Origin: UBA668 sp046086305
Lineage (GTDB): Bacteria; Actinomycetota; Acidimicrobiia; Acidimicrobiales; Ilumatobacteraceae
Direction: 5' to 3'
Assembly (NCBI GenBank): GCA_046086305.1
Contig: JBJSXI010000059.1
Location: forward strand, 13,644-77,643
Length of the DNA: 64,000 nt
The position numbers were made by a program, and so were the translations under genes. The notes under the pieces are model-generated. The model had not been told where the DNA came from. It made no database searches and saw only the letters and a list, made by a program, of their open reading frames with translations. Positions 17,044-26,746 of the stretch are shown here, in pieces; the stretch's first letter is position 1, and each line of letters opens with the position of its first letter.

Positions 17044-18146
17044 CGGGTCGCCACACGTTCGACGAGGCTGACCAGTCGTCTGCTTCGATGGGCCGTCCCT
17101 GCCTCGCGGGCAGATGATGCGATCGCCGAGAGCCGAACCGGATCGGCGACCAGCGAAGTGATCTCCGCCGTCAGGCGGTCGGCGCTCAGGTCGGCTTCCT
17201 CGAGGAGGATCGCTGCACCGATACTCGACAGGACCTGCGCATTGTCGACCTGGTGGTTCGCCGCGGCCCCTGGCCACGGCACGACGATCGCCGGCGCGCC
17301 CACTGCAGCCAGTTCTGCGATGGTTCCCGCCCCTGCACGGGTGATGAAGAGGTCTGCAGCCGCATAGACCAGCGGCATCCGAGGTTCGAATCCGATCACC
17401 CGGTAGAGGATGCCCGATGAACCGTCGCGTTCGGGAGCGGCACAGGCGCGGAACCGCTCACCGACGACGTGGTACACCGCAAGGTCTCGACGCGCCGCCA
17501 ACCTGTCGGTGACCTCCTCCACGACCGCGTTGACGGTGCCTGCGCCGAGGGATCCACAGACGACTGCGACGACGAATCGGTCGTCAGGCAGTCCGAGCTG
17601 GGCGCGGGCGGCGGCCCGGCCGGTCACCCGATCGACCTCGACGATCGCGCGACGAACGGGTGCACCGGTGTACTCGCTGCGTGGGAGGTCAGACGTCTCG
17701 AATGCCACGGCGCATGCGGCGGCACGACGGGCGACGATCCGCGAGACGAGCCCTGGGCGGCGGTCGTAGCTGACGACCACATAGGGAATTCCGAGTCGCC
17801 ATGCCGCGAAGGTCGCCGGAAAGCTTGCATAGCCACCGAGGTTCACCACGACGCGTGGTTCGAGGCGTCGTAGGAGCACGACGGCATGCCGACACGCACG
17901 GATCAGTCGGGGCACGAAGGACAGATTCCGTCTGCTCATGCGGCGCTGCAATCCGACCACGTCGAGGAACGTGCAACTGAAGCCTGTCGGCGGGACCATG
18001 TCGACCTCGACGCCGCGCTGCGCTCCCACATAGTGGATGTCCTCGGCCGGATGACCCGCTGCGACGAGCGCCTCGGCAACCGCCAGCGCCGGGATCACGT
18101 GTCCGGCGGTCCCTCCACCGGTGACCACGGCGAACGTTCCGCTCAT
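17040..18146 (-). CDS. murG: Lipid II synthase (GlcNAc transferase) MurG
   Basis: 368 residues; GT28 enzyme that adds GlcNAc to lipid I on the inner membrane face. Seen: VTGGGTAGHVIPALAVAEAL at the start, GGYASFPATFAAW, and the C-terminal donor-site RAGAGTIAELAAVGAPAIVV. One difference from typical MurG is VVCGSLGAGTVN, where GGSxGA is usual. ATG 18146 overlaps the ftsW stop (ATGA). Confidence 0.95.
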   Translation of the reverse strand: MSGTFAVVTGGGTAGHVIPALAVAEALVAAGHPAEDIHYVGAQRGVEVDMVPPTGFSCTFLDVVGLQRRMSRRNLSFVPRLIRACRHAVVLLRRLEPRVVVNLGGYASFPATFAAWRLGIPYVVVSYDRRPGLVSRIVARRAAACAVAFETSDLPRSEYTGAPVRRAIVEVDRVTGRAAARAQLGLPDDRFVVAVVCGSLGAGTVNAVVEEVTDRLAARRDLAVYHVVGERFRACAAPERDGSSGILYRVIGFEPRMPLVYAAADLFITRAGAGTIAELAAVGAPAIVVPWPGAAANHQVDNAQVLSSIGAAILLEEADLSADRLTAEITSLVADPVRLSAIASSAREAGTAHRSRRLVSLVERVATR

Positions 18147-19339
18147 CTGACGTTTCGGGCCACGTTCAGGAGAAGTCCCGCTGCAGCCATGCTCACGAGG
18201 AGCGAACTGCCGCCGACGGAGAAGAACGGCAGGGTGAGACCAGTGACCGGGAGCAGCCCGACCACACCACCGATGTTGATCGTCGTTTGCACCGCGAACC
18301 AGCCGGCGATCCCCCCGGCGACCATCGCGTGGAATCGATCGTGTGCGGCGAGCGCGATCTGTACTGCGGCGAACACGAGCGCGAAGAAGCCCCCGATCAC
18401 TGCGACCACGCCGAGCATGCCCAGTTCCTCGGCAACGACGGCGAAGATGAAGTCGCTGTGGGCGAGCGGCAGGAACTCGCCGAGTTTGGTGTCGCCGCGG
18501 CCGACACCCGAACCGCTCAGACCGCCTTCGGCCACCGCGATCATCGCTTGCCAGGTCTGATAGCTGAGGTGGTCCTTGTGCGCAGCGATGTCGAGGAACG
18601 CCGTGAACCGGCCCCGGCGATACGGCGTGGAGAGCACGAACCACGATCCGGCAACACCGAGCACCGATGCTGCGGCGGCCATGGGGATGAGAGGTGCGCC
18701 CGCCATGAACACCACGGTGAAGGCGATCGACGCCACGACGATGGCCGACCCGAGGTCGTTCTGCACGACGCACAATCCGGTCGCCACGATCCCGAGCCAG
18801 GCCACGGGACCGAGCACCTCGCGCACATCGGTCGTCCCCCGCCGGCCGGCGAGCAGATTCGCGCATTGCAGGAGGAGCGCGAGTTTCAGGAACTCACTCG
18901 GCTGGAACGTCATCGAGCCGACACTCACCCATGCCCGGGCGCCGTTCACCGAGGTGCCGAGTCCCGGCAGCCACGGCAACACCATCAGCGCGTACGACGC
19001 GATCGTCAACGGGCCGAGGAGCCGTCGCCACCGGTGCATCGGCACCCGCATCGCCAACCAGATCGCCCAGATGCCGAAGAAGGCCCAGCCCGCCTGGCGA
19101 CCGAAGACCCTCCACGGGGAGTTGCCCCGGTGGAACTCGCGCACCGAGGTTGCCGACAGGACCATCAGGAGGCCGAGCATCGTGAAGACCGCAACGACGA
19201 CGGCGATCACATAGAACGCGACGGGCGGCGGGCCGACCGGTCGCACCTGCTCGCGTTGTGTCGGATGACGACGCCGCGCAGCAGCCCGCTGACGAGCGAC
19301 CTGTCGACGATCACCGATGACGGTGCTCCGAGCCGTCAT
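18143..19339 (-). CDS. ftsW: SEDS peptidoglycan glycosyltransferase FtsW
   Basis: 398 residues with about ten membrane spans and a basic cytoplasmic N-terminus. SEDS motifs are present: NGARAWVSVGSMTFQPSEFL, GSGVGRGDTKLGEFLPLAHS and DFIFAVVAEELG. It polymerises lipid II at the septum with FtsI, which is encoded in the same cluster. It starts within the murD stop (ATGA). Confidence 0.95.
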   Translation of the reverse strand: MTARSTVIGDRRQVARQRAAARRRHPTQREQVRPVGPPPVAFYVIAVVVAVFTMLGLLMVLSATSVREFHRGNSPWRVFGRQAGWAFFGIWAIWLAMRVPMHRWRRLLGPLTIASYALMVLPWLPGLGTSVNGARAWVSVGSMTFQPSEFLKLALLLQCANLLAGRRGTTDVREVLGPVAWLGIVATGLCVVQNDLGSAIVVASIAFTVVFMAGAPLIPMAAAASVLGVAGSWFVLSTPYRRGRFTAFLDIAAHKDHLSYQTWQAMIAVAEGGLSGSGVGRGDTKLGEFLPLAHSDFIFAVVAEELGMLGVVAVIGGFFALVFAAVQIALAAHDRFHAMVAGGIAGWFAVQTTINIGGVVGLLPVTGLTLPFFSVGGSSLLVSMAAAGLLLNVARNVR

Positions 19340-20685
19340 GCCGCACCCTCCTGCGCGAGCGCGCCGACCAACTGACGGAAGTCGTCACCCCGAGCGGGAT
19401 ACCCGCCGGTGGGGTACCAGTCGAAACTCGCGCACGCGGGTGAGAGCAGCACGACGTCGCCCGGCCGGGCCATCCGGTGCGCCGCCTCGACCGCCTCGCG
19501 CATCGATGAGACGGCGACCGTCGGGCAGCCCGGGGTGAACATCGCCGTGATCTCGTCCGCCGCCTCTCCGAGTCCCACGACCCCGACGATGCGATCTCGC
19601 TCCGTGGCGAGCTCCGACAGGTCGAGGCCCTTGTTGCGACCACCGGCGAGCAGAACGACCCGCTCGAAACCGCGGATCGCCGCGAGCGAGGCATGCGGGG
19701 TCGTCGCCTTCGAGTCGTTGAACCACTCGACACCGTCGACGCACCCGACCGGTTCGATGCGATGCGGCGGGTGTCGGAATGTTGCGAGCGACTCGGCGAT
19801 CGACGTGACATCCGCACAGCCACCCTCGAGGACGAGGGCGATCGCGGCCAAGGCATTGGTGACATCGTGCGGGAGTCGACGAGGGAGACTGCGCACGGGC
19901 GCGACGCGACCGGTCGGGCCGACGAGCCACTCCCCCTCGACCCGGTAGTCGGCGTCGGCCGTCGCGAACGTGCGCACCTCGCCACCGGCTCGTTCGAGGT
20001 GACGCATCACGACCGGATCCCCGGCCCATCCGATCGCCACGTCCCCAGGACGACGGTGTGCCCATAGACGCGCCTTGGCGGCTTCGTAGTCGTCCATCGA
20101 CGGGTGCCAGTTCTGGTGATCGGCTGCGAGATTGAGCCACACCGATGCGTTCGCCCGGAACGACTCCGTCCAGCGGAGACGGAAACTGCTGCACTCGACC
20201 ACGAACGCATCGACATCGTCGGCGAGAGCTGCCACGAAGGGCACCTCGGTGTTGCCCACGGCAGCGCAGCGCATCCCGGACCCCTCGACGAGGTGCGCGG
20301 CGAGCATCGTGGTCGTCGTCTTGCCGTCGGTGCCGGTCACGGCGAGGATCGGACGCGGACCACCGGGGCGCTCCTGCTCCCATTGGTAGGCGAGGTCGAT
20401 CTCACTGCGGATCGGGGTGCCCGAGGCGAGTGCGGCACCGATGACCCGATGGTGCTCGGGGATGCCCGGCGCCGGACAGACCACGGCACACCGCCGGACG
20501 ATCTCGGCCAGCACCGCCTCGTCGGGCTGCACGAGCAGGTCGACGCCGTTGGCCGATGCAACCTTCAGGGCCGTCTCGGTGGCCACGTCATCAGCGATCA
20601 CCACCTCCCAGCCGCGTGCAACGAGGGCTTCGGTCAGCGCTTCACCGCTGAGGCCGACCCCGTAGACGAGCGCAACAGAACTCAT
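19336..20685 (-). CDS. murD: UDP-N-acetylmuramoyl-L-alanine--D-glutamate ligase
   Basis: 449 residues. N-terminal VYGVGLSGEALTEALVARGW, ATP loop VTGTDGKTTTTMLAAHLVEG, then WLNLAADHQNWH and a C-terminal VLLAGGRNKGLDL. It adds D-Glu to UDP-MurNAc-L-Ala. Both ends overlap neighbours by four bases (mraY upstream, ftsW downstream). Confidence 0.96.
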   Translation of the reverse strand: MSSVALVYGVGLSGEALTEALVARGWEVVIADDVATETALKVASANGVDLLVQPDEAVLAEIVRRCAVVCPAPGIPEHHRVIGAALASGTPIRSEIDLAYQWEQERPGGPRPILAVTGTDGKTTTTMLAAHLVEGSGMRCAAVGNTEVPFVAALADDVDAFVVECSSFRLRWTESFRANASVWLNLAADHQNWHPSMDDYEAAKARLWAHRRPGDVAIGWAGDPVVMRHLERAGGEVRTFATADADYRVEGEWLVGPTGRVAPVRSLPRRLPHDVTNALAAIALVLEGGCADVTSIAESLATFRHPPHRIEPVGCVDGVEWFNDSKATTPHASLAAIRGFERVVLLAGGRNKGLDLSELATERDRIVGVVGLGEAADEITAMFTPGCPTVAVSSMREAVEAAHRMARPGDVVLLSPACASFDWYPTGGYPARGDDFRQLVGALAQEGAA

Positions 20686-21734
20686 CGGACGTCGACGACC
20701 CTCGTGAAGTCACCGATGAAGATGCCGAGTGCCATTGCGACGCAGATGCCGCAGATGATCCAGAAGCGGATGATCACGGTCGTCTCCGGCCAGCCGACGA
20801 GCTCGAAGTGATGGTGGATGGGCGACATGCGGAACAGTCGCCGCGTCCGGCCGGATGCCTTGAATACCCCCATCTGCACGGCAACGCTTCCGGCCTCCAT
20901 GACATTGATGCCGCAGATCAGGATCAGCAACAACTGGGTGTTCGTCGTGAGCGCCAACATCGCGAGCGCGGTTCCGATCGCCAGGGCGCCGACGTCACCC
21001 ATGAAGATGCGCGCCGGAGCGGCGTTGAACCACAGGAATCCCGCACAGGCGCCAGCGAGTGCGGCTGCGAGAACGGCGAGGTCGAGAGGGTTGACGACCG
21101 AGGGGTAGACATCCGGATTGCGGAACGCCCAGTAGGCGATGATCGCAAAGGCTCCGAACCCCATCATCGCCGACCCACCCGCGAGGCCATCGAGACCGTC
21201 GGTGACGTTGACGGCATTGCTCGTGCTCCAGATGATCACACCGGCGAACGCGACCCACAGGGGCCATGGCACGTCCCAGCCCGGGAACTCGGCGCGGGTG
21301 AACGAGATCGACTCGCTCACACCGGTCGCCGCCGAGAGCCACCAGGCGAACCCGATCGACATGGCGAAGGTGAGATAGCTCTTCTTCTTCCAGAAGATGC
21401 CCCGGTTGTGCCGTTTGCGCACCTTGATGTAGTCGTCGAGAAAGCCCATCGTGGCCATGGCGAGCACGGCGACCCAGACGATCATCGCCTGATCGCTGAA
21501 GGGCAACCCACGCCGCAGATGGGCGACCAGCCAGCCCACGAACGCTGCGGCGACGATCGCCAGCCCACCCATGGTCGGCGTCCCCTGTTTGGCCATGTGG
21601 TGCTCTGGGCCGTGGTCGTCCTTGCCGAGGATCGGCTGACCCCTCCCCCGCACACGGAAGAACCCGATCAGGTATCGAGTGCCTCCGAGCGACAGCACCA
21701 TGGCTGTTGCGCCTGCGATCATCACAGCGATCAT
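20682..21734 (-). CDS. mraY: Phospho-N-acetylmuramoyl-pentapeptide transferase
   Basis: 350 residues, about ten membrane spans. Conserved cytoplasmic loops: TPTMGGL, MGFLDDYIKVRKRHNRG, NAVNVTDGLDGLAGG and IFMGDVGALAIG with catalytic Asp residues, and PIHHHFELVGWPE near the C-terminus. It makes lipid I. It follows murE directly with an ATGA overlap; in most clusters murF lies between them. Confidence 0.97.
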   Translation of the reverse strand: MIAVMIAGATAMVLSLGGTRYLIGFFRVRGRGQPILGKDDHGPEHHMAKQGTPTMGGLAIVAAAFVGWLVAHLRRGLPFSDQAMIVWVAVLAMATMGFLDDYIKVRKRHNRGIFWKKKSYLTFAMSIGFAWWLSAATGVSESISFTRAEFPGWDVPWPLWVAFAGVIIWSTSNAVNVTDGLDGLAGGSAMMGFGAFAIIAYWAFRNPDVYPSVVNPLDLAVLAAALAGACAGFLWFNAAPARIFMGDVGALAIGTALAMLALTTNTQLLLILICGINVMEAGSVAVQMGVFKASGRTRRLFRMSPIHHHFELVGWPETTVIIRFWIICGICVAMALGIFIGDFTRVVDVR

Positions 21735-23158
21735 CGCTGGGCCTCCAACACCTCACGGGCGACGAGTCGATCGTCGAAGGGGACGACACGATCGGCGAAG
21801 GTCTGTGTGGTCTCATGCCCCTTGCCGGCGAGCACCACCACGTCGCCGGCACCTGCGAGCGAGAAGGCGAGCTCGATGGCCCGACGACGATCCGGCTCGA
21901 TCAGCACACGCTGACGGTAGTCGTCGGGCACCCCGCCGACGATGGCATCAATGATGTCCTCGGACCGCTCCGACCTCGGGTTGTCCGACGTGACCACGAC
22001 GATGTCGGCGAGTTCAGCCGCCGCCTCACCCATCATGGGTCGCTTCTCGCGGTCGCGATCGCCGCCACACCCGAAGACGACGATCGTTCTGCCGCTTCGC
22101 ATCGCACTCCGCACAGAGCCGAGTACGCCGCGCAGGCCGTCGGGAGTGTGTGCGTAGTCGACGATCACATCGAAGGCCTGCCCGGCCCGGACGGGCTCGA
22201 ACCGCCCCGGAACAGCGGGGGCAACAGCGAGGGCCTCGATCACGACCTCGACCTCGATCCCGAGCATCACCGACGCGGTTGCCACCGCAAGACTGTTCGA
22301 CACGTTGTAGTCGCCCCCCATCGGGACGACCACACGATGCTCACGCCAGGTGTACTCGTGCACCGTGGGGCGCACCACGATGTCGGAGATGTCCCCCGAC
22401 CCGAACCCGGACATCGGGATCGGAGCAGCGTCGACGAGGAGTCGACCGTGCGTGTCGTCGAGATTGGCAAGACCTCGTCGCGCATAGCCCGCCGTGAAGA
22501 GTTGTGCCTTGACCGCGAAGTACCGCTCCATCGTGCCGTGGAGGTCGAGATGATCGCGACTGAGATTGGTGAAGATCGCAAGGTCGAACTCGCACCCCGC
22601 CACCCTGGCGAACTCGAGCGCGTGTGACGAGACCTCCATCACCACCGACGTGAACCCGTCGTCGACGAGGCGCGCCAGTCGGCGCTGGAGATCGGTCGCT
22701 TCAGGCGTCGTGAACCCACCGTCGAGCGTTCCGATCGTCGCACACCGCGCGCCGGCGTACTCGAGCACCGAGGCGAGCAAGGTGGTGGTCGTGGTCTTGC
22801 CATTCGTCCCTGTGATGCCGATGAGGCGCAGGCGCCGCGACGGATGACCGTGCACAGCCGCCGCGATCTCACCCATCGCGCGCCGAACCGACGGCACCAC
22901 GATCTGCACCGCGTCGACCTCGAGACGACGCTCGACGAGCAGAGCGACGGCACCTGCCTCCACGGCGCCTCGAGCGTGGTCATGGCCGTCGTGGCGCGCA
23001 CCCGGCACACAGCAGAAGATCGAGCCATCGACGGGACGACGAGAATCATGCTCGACATCTGCCACCAGCACCCCTGACGGATCACCGACGACGTCGACGA
23101 CCAGCGGTGCAATGGCACCCTCGGCGAGGAGATCGGGGAGACGACGCACGTCGGTCAC
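21731..23158 (-). CDS. murE: UDP-MurNAc-tripeptide synthetase, meso-diaminopimelate type
   Basis: 475 residues. ATP-binding loop GITGTNGKTTTTTLLASVLE (about 114-133), then VVMEVSSHALEFARV and VIVDYAHTPDGLRGVLGSVR. TSDNPRSE near residue 392 is the DNPR motif that selects meso-diaminopimelate over lysine, so the wall is probably A1-gamma or another DAP type. It overlaps ftsI and mraY by four bases on each side. Confidence 0.96.
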   Translation of the reverse strand: MTDVRRLPDLLAEGAIAPLVVDVVGDPSGVLVADVEHDSRRPVDGSIFCCVPGARHDGHDHARGAVEAGAVALLVERRLEVDAVQIVVPSVRRAMGEIAAAVHGHPSRRLRLIGITGTNGKTTTTTLLASVLEYAGARCATIGTLDGGFTTPEATDLQRRLARLVDDGFTSVVMEVSSHALEFARVAGCEFDLAIFTNLSRDHLDLHGTMERYFAVKAQLFTAGYARRGLANLDDTHGRLLVDAAPIPMSGFGSGDISDIVVRPTVHEYTWREHRVVVPMGGDYNVSNSLAVATASVMLGIEVEVVIEALAVAPAVPGRFEPVRAGQAFDVIVDYAHTPDGLRGVLGSVRSAMRSGRTIVVFGCGGDRDREKRPMMGEAAAELADIVVVTSDNPRSERSEDIIDAIVGGVPDDYRQRVLIEPDRRRAIELAFSLAGAGDVVVLAGKGHETTQTFADRVVPFDDRLVAREVLEAQR

Positions 23159-25140
23159 CGGGTCGAGCAGCCGGTGTCGCCGGGTGACGGCGTCACGGCC
23201 AGTTCATGGATCGCGGCGACCGCCAATTCTGCGAACAGCGGCGCCGCGGCCTTTCCACCGAATCGGTCCCCCGAGGTCGGATCAGGTTCATCGATGGTCA
23301 CCAGCACGGTCACTCGAGGTGCGGCCGCCGGGAAGAAGCCGACGAAGGAGGCCCGGTACTGCCGACTGCCATCGGCGCCGTACGAACCGTCCTGGACCTT
23401 GTATGCAGTCCCGGTCTTGCCTGCGACGGAGATGCCGTCGATCCGCGCGTCACGGCCCGTTCCCTCGCAGACGACGTCGCGCATGAGGTCCGCCATGATC
23501 GACGCCGTATTCGGCGACATGACGCGGCGCGTGGCCGATGCAGGGGCCTCCGTGATGGAACCCCGCGGATCGATCGTCGCAGCGAGGAGCCGAGGTGCCA
23601 CATATGTGCCGCCGTTGGCCACTGCGTTGACCGCTGCAGCGAGCTGGAGCGAGGTCGTCGTGTAGCCGTAGCCGAAGCTGATGGTCGCAGGCTCGGCGCC
23701 CTGCCACTCCGACGACGGCTTGATCAGTCCCGAACTCTCGTCGGGAAAGCCGAGTCCGGTCGATCGCCCGATGCCGAAGTTGACCAGATAGTCGGCCAAC
23801 CGTCGGTTCCCGAGCTGCTCGGCGAGCATGAGCGTGCCGATGTTCGACGACTGGCTCATGATCCGACGCAGCGTCATCGACTCGAGATCGTGGGGCACTG
23901 CGTCACGGATCGGTTGCTCCCACTCGGTGCCTTCGTTGAACACCATCACCCCAGGAACGTCGATCTCGGTCTCCGGCGATGCCAGACCAGCGTCGACGAC
24001 TGCCGACAGGCTGAACACCTTGGCCACTGAGCCGGGCTCGAACATCTCGACCACGGCGAGATTCGCCGAGGCCACCTCGACGACGCCGTCGTCTCGTTGC
24101 ACGACGTTCGCCATCGCGTAGATGTCGCCGGTCACGGTGTCCATGACGACGACCACTCCACCCTTGCCCTTCAGTTCACTCACTCGACGGATCAGCGCCT
24201 GCTCGACCTGATACTGCAACGACCGGTCGATGGTGAGGACCAGATCGGTACCAGGCACCGGTTCGACCGTCGTTGCGCCCGAGCCCGGGATGGACCGTCC
24301 CTGTCGATCACGCTCGCGCACCCGCTCACCATCGAGTCCGCGCAGGAGGTCATCGAACTGACGCTCGAGGCCTGCGATCCCACTCCCATCGATGTCAGTC
24401 CGTCCGAGGATGCTCCGTCCGACTGCACCGCTCGGCATGATCCGTCGCGCCTCGGTCAGGAAGTCGACACCAGGAAGCTGGAGCGACGCGACCATCGATG
24501 CCACGTCGTCGTCGACCTGACGCGCGACGTAGACGAAGCTCTTCTCCTTGCGCGTGAACTCGTCGACGAGATCGGCGAACTTCTGGTCACTCAGTCCGAG
24601 CACCGTTGCCAGCGCCGTGGCGGCACCGACGGGGTCCTCGATCTGACGCGGATCGGCGTAGACGGTCTGTGAGGGCACACTGAGCGCCAACTCTCCCCCG
24701 TCACGGGCGAAGATCGTGCCGCGTTGGGCTGTGATCGCCGACTCCTGCACTCGTTGGGCACGTCCTGCGGCGAGCAGGTCGTCGGACCCGACGGTCTGGA
24801 GGTAGACGACCCGGCCGAGGATCGCCGTGAAGACGGCCGCCGTTGTGATGATGACGATGAGGAGACGTCGACGCGTGTCACCGACCCGCAGTGTCAACAT
24901 CATCCCCGGGACCCGACTCCGGCCGGACGGTGCGCTCCTGCGATGACGAGGCCGAGCCGTCACACCGCCCTGAGGTGCACGGCCCTTGGTCGCACGGCCG
25001 CGGGGTGCAGCGCGACGAGATGGTGAGTGTGCCGACGACGGACGTCGCGAGGTCGACGCGTGCGGCCCGGAACTGCGGGCGGGGCCACGACGGGTGGTGC
25101 TGTGCCGGGAACCGGCGCGCGGTGGCGTCCGACCGGTCAC
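23155..25140 (-). CDS. ftsI: Septal class B penicillin-binding protein FtsI (PBP3)
   Basis: 661 residues. A ~80-residue Arg/Ser/Pro-rich cytoplasmic tail precedes one membrane span (about 93-113). A dimerisation/pedestal region with AQRGTIFARDGGELA follows, and then the transpeptidase domain. The catalytic Ser is in EPGSVAKV (about 367-374), the SxN motif in SQSSNIGT (about 430), and KTG in VAGKTGTAYK (about 573). It cross-links septal peptidoglycan together with FtsW. The GTG start overlaps the FtsL-like gene stop (GTGA). Confidence 0.95.
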   Translation of the reverse strand: MTGRTPPRAGSRHSTTRRGPARSSGPHASTSRRPSSAHSPSRRAAPRGRATKGRAPQGGVTARPRHRRSAPSGRSRVPGMMLTLRVGDTRRRLLIVIITTAAVFTAILGRVVYLQTVGSDDLLAAGRAQRVQESAITAQRGTIFARDGGELALSVPSQTVYADPRQIEDPVGAATALATVLGLSDQKFADLVDEFTRKEKSFVYVARQVDDDVASMVASLQLPGVDFLTEARRIMPSGAVGRSILGRTDIDGSGIAGLERQFDDLLRGLDGERVRERDRQGRSIPGSGATTVEPVPGTDLVLTIDRSLQYQVEQALIRRVSELKGKGGVVVVMDTVTGDIYAMANVVQRDDGVVEVASANLAVVEMFEPGSVAKVFSLSAVVDAGLASPETEIDVPGVMVFNEGTEWEQPIRDAVPHDLESMTLRRIMSQSSNIGTLMLAEQLGNRRLADYLVNFGIGRSTGLGFPDESSGLIKPSSEWQGAEPATISFGYGYTTTSLQLAAAVNAVANGGTYVAPRLLAATIDPRGSITEAPASATRRVMSPNTASIMADLMRDVVCEGTGRDARIDGISVAGKTGTAYKVQDGSYGADGSRQYRASFVGFFPAAAPRVTVLVTIDEPDPTSGDRFGGKAAAPLFAELAVAAIHELAVTPSPGDTGCSTR

Positions 25141-25625
25141 GGGTTCACGCCCTCACGCGCCTTCACCCGCGCGTACTCGGCGAACTTCTCGACGATCGAT
25201 GGGGACGAGCCGGTGCCTGACGCGGTGCCGCTTCGCTGGACCGTTGCCACGTCGGATGGCTCGACCGCCACGAACGTGGTGTCGAGCGGCAGGCCCATGC
25301 CGAGCCGTGTCGCCTCGAAGGAGAGGCGTCCGGGCGAGCGCAGTTCGGCGCGCTCACGGCGAAGCACGTCGTACTGGGCCTCGGCGGCCCGGATCCGCCG
25401 GTCGAGGACGTCCAGCTCGAGTTGCCGCTGTGCCACCTGGATCTGCACGGCGACTGCCCCCATCATGAGCGCGATCACGACCGTGGCCACGACCGTGACG
25501 ACACTCGCGGCGCGGCGGCGAGGAACGACCGTCAGTGACGGGCGACGCGTCGCCACCGGGGCGCGTCGGGCTGCGACACCCGTGCGGGCGTGGGCCACCC
25601 GATCGCTGCGCGTTGCGAGCGCCAT
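25137..25625 (-). CDS. ftsL: FtsL-like bitopic division protein
   Basis: 162 residues: a basic cytoplasmic N-terminus, one membrane span (about 40-60, VVTVVATVVIALMMGAVAVQ), a coiled coil (about 60-100) and a short Ser/Thr-rich tail. Sequence conservation is low, as is normal for FtsL, so the call rests on topology and on position between rsmH and ftsI. GAGGAAGA lies close to ATG 25625. Confidence 0.85.
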   Translation of the reverse strand: MALATRSDRVAHARTGVAARRAPVATRRPSLTVVPRRRAASVVTVVATVVIALMMGAVAVQIQVAQRQLELDVLDRRIRAAEAQYDVLRRERAELRSPGRLSFEATRLGMGLPLDTTFVAVEPSDVATVQRSGTASGTGSSPSIVEKFAEYARVKAREGVNP

Positions 25626-25699
25626 CAGTTCTTCCTCGTTCCTGCCTGTTGTGCCGACTGCCGCTCAGCGGTCGGGATGACTCGGTGCCGTCGTTGCGC

Positions 25700-26746
25700 T
25701 CAGCGCCGCGTCGGCGTGTCCTCGATGCGTTCGACGACTCGCAGTCGTGCGCTCGACGCGCGCGGGTTACGTGCCACCTCGGCAGCCGACGGACGCTTGG
25801 GAGCCGTCCGCACGATGCGAACGGTCTGCACGGCGTCACACACGCACGGCAGTTCGGGTGGACACAGGCACCCGCCCGTCGCTTCCTCACGGAAGATCTC
25901 CTTGACGAGGCGATCCTCTCCCGAGTGGTACGCGAGGACGGCAATCCGTCCGCCCGGCACGGTGTGTCGCACTGCGCCCCTCACGGCGCCGGGGATCGCG
26001 TCGAGTTCACCGTTGACCTCGATCCGCAGCGCCTGGAACGTGCGCTTGGCGGGATGGCCGCCCGTGCGACGGGCGGGCGCAGGGATTGCTCCGACCACGA
26101 TCTCGGCGAGCTCCGTCGTCGACTCGATCGGCCGGGCGGCGACGATCGCTGCGGCGATGCGTCGGGCGAAGCGCTCGTCGCCGTACTCGTGCAGGACCCG
26201 GGTCAGGTCGTCGAGGCTGTAGCCGTTGACGACGTCAGCCGCCGTCCACGGTTGATCGGTGTCCATCCTCATGTCGAGCGCTGCGGTGGCGCGGTAGGAG
26301 AACCCACGCTCGGGGTCGTCGAGTTGCGGTGAGCTCACCCCGAGGTCGAAGAGGGCTCCGGACAGACTGTCGATCGAGAGTGCTTCCATGGCGTGTTCGA
26401 GTCCGTCGAACCGGCAGTGGAACGTCCGTACTCGCTCACCGAACCGGGCCAATCGACGCTGTGCAGCGGCGAGGGCCCAGCGGTCACGGTCGATCCCGAG
26501 TACCGAGAGGTGCGGCAACCGTTCGAGCAGGAGCTCGCTGTGGCCGGCTCCACCGAGTGTCGCGTCGAGCACGAACCCCGGTGGCACTTCGGCGAACACC
26601 TCGACGATCTCGGCGGCCATCACCGGGAGGTGATGGAAGCCGCGATCACCGTCCGTGGGCGGTGAGGTGCTCGGGTGACGTTCTGCTGGTGGGTGGTCTC
26701 GGTCCTCCTTGTCGGTGTGTGGGTCGTCGGGATCTCGGGGGCTCAC
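25700..26746 (-). CDS. rsmH: 16S rRNA (cytosine-1402-N4) methyltransferase
   Basis: 348 residues. SAM-dependent methyltransferase with HHLPVMAAEIVEVF, the SAM loop LDATLGGAGHSELLLERLP, LFDLGVSSPQLDDPERGFSY and TFQALRIEVNGELDAI. A ~37-residue charged N-terminal extension precedes the usual start. The GTG start overlaps mraZ as GTGA. It modifies the ribosomal P site. Confidence 0.96.
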   Translation of the reverse strand: MSPRDPDDPHTDKEDRDHPPAERHPSTSPPTDGDRGFHHLPVMAAEIVEVFAEVPPGFVLDATLGGAGHSELLLERLPHLSVLGIDRDRWALAAAQRRLARFGERVRTFHCRFDGLEHAMEALSIDSLSGALFDLGVSSPQLDDPERGFSYRATAALDMRMDTDQPWTAADVVNGYSLDDLTRVLHEYGDERFARRIAAAIVAARPIESTTELAEIVVGAIPAPARRTGGHPAKRTFQALRIEVNGELDAIPGAVRGAVRHTVPGGRIAVLAYHSGEDRLVKEIFREEATGGCLCPPELPCVCDAVQTVRIVRTAPKRPSAAEVARNPRASSARLRVVERIEDTPTRR

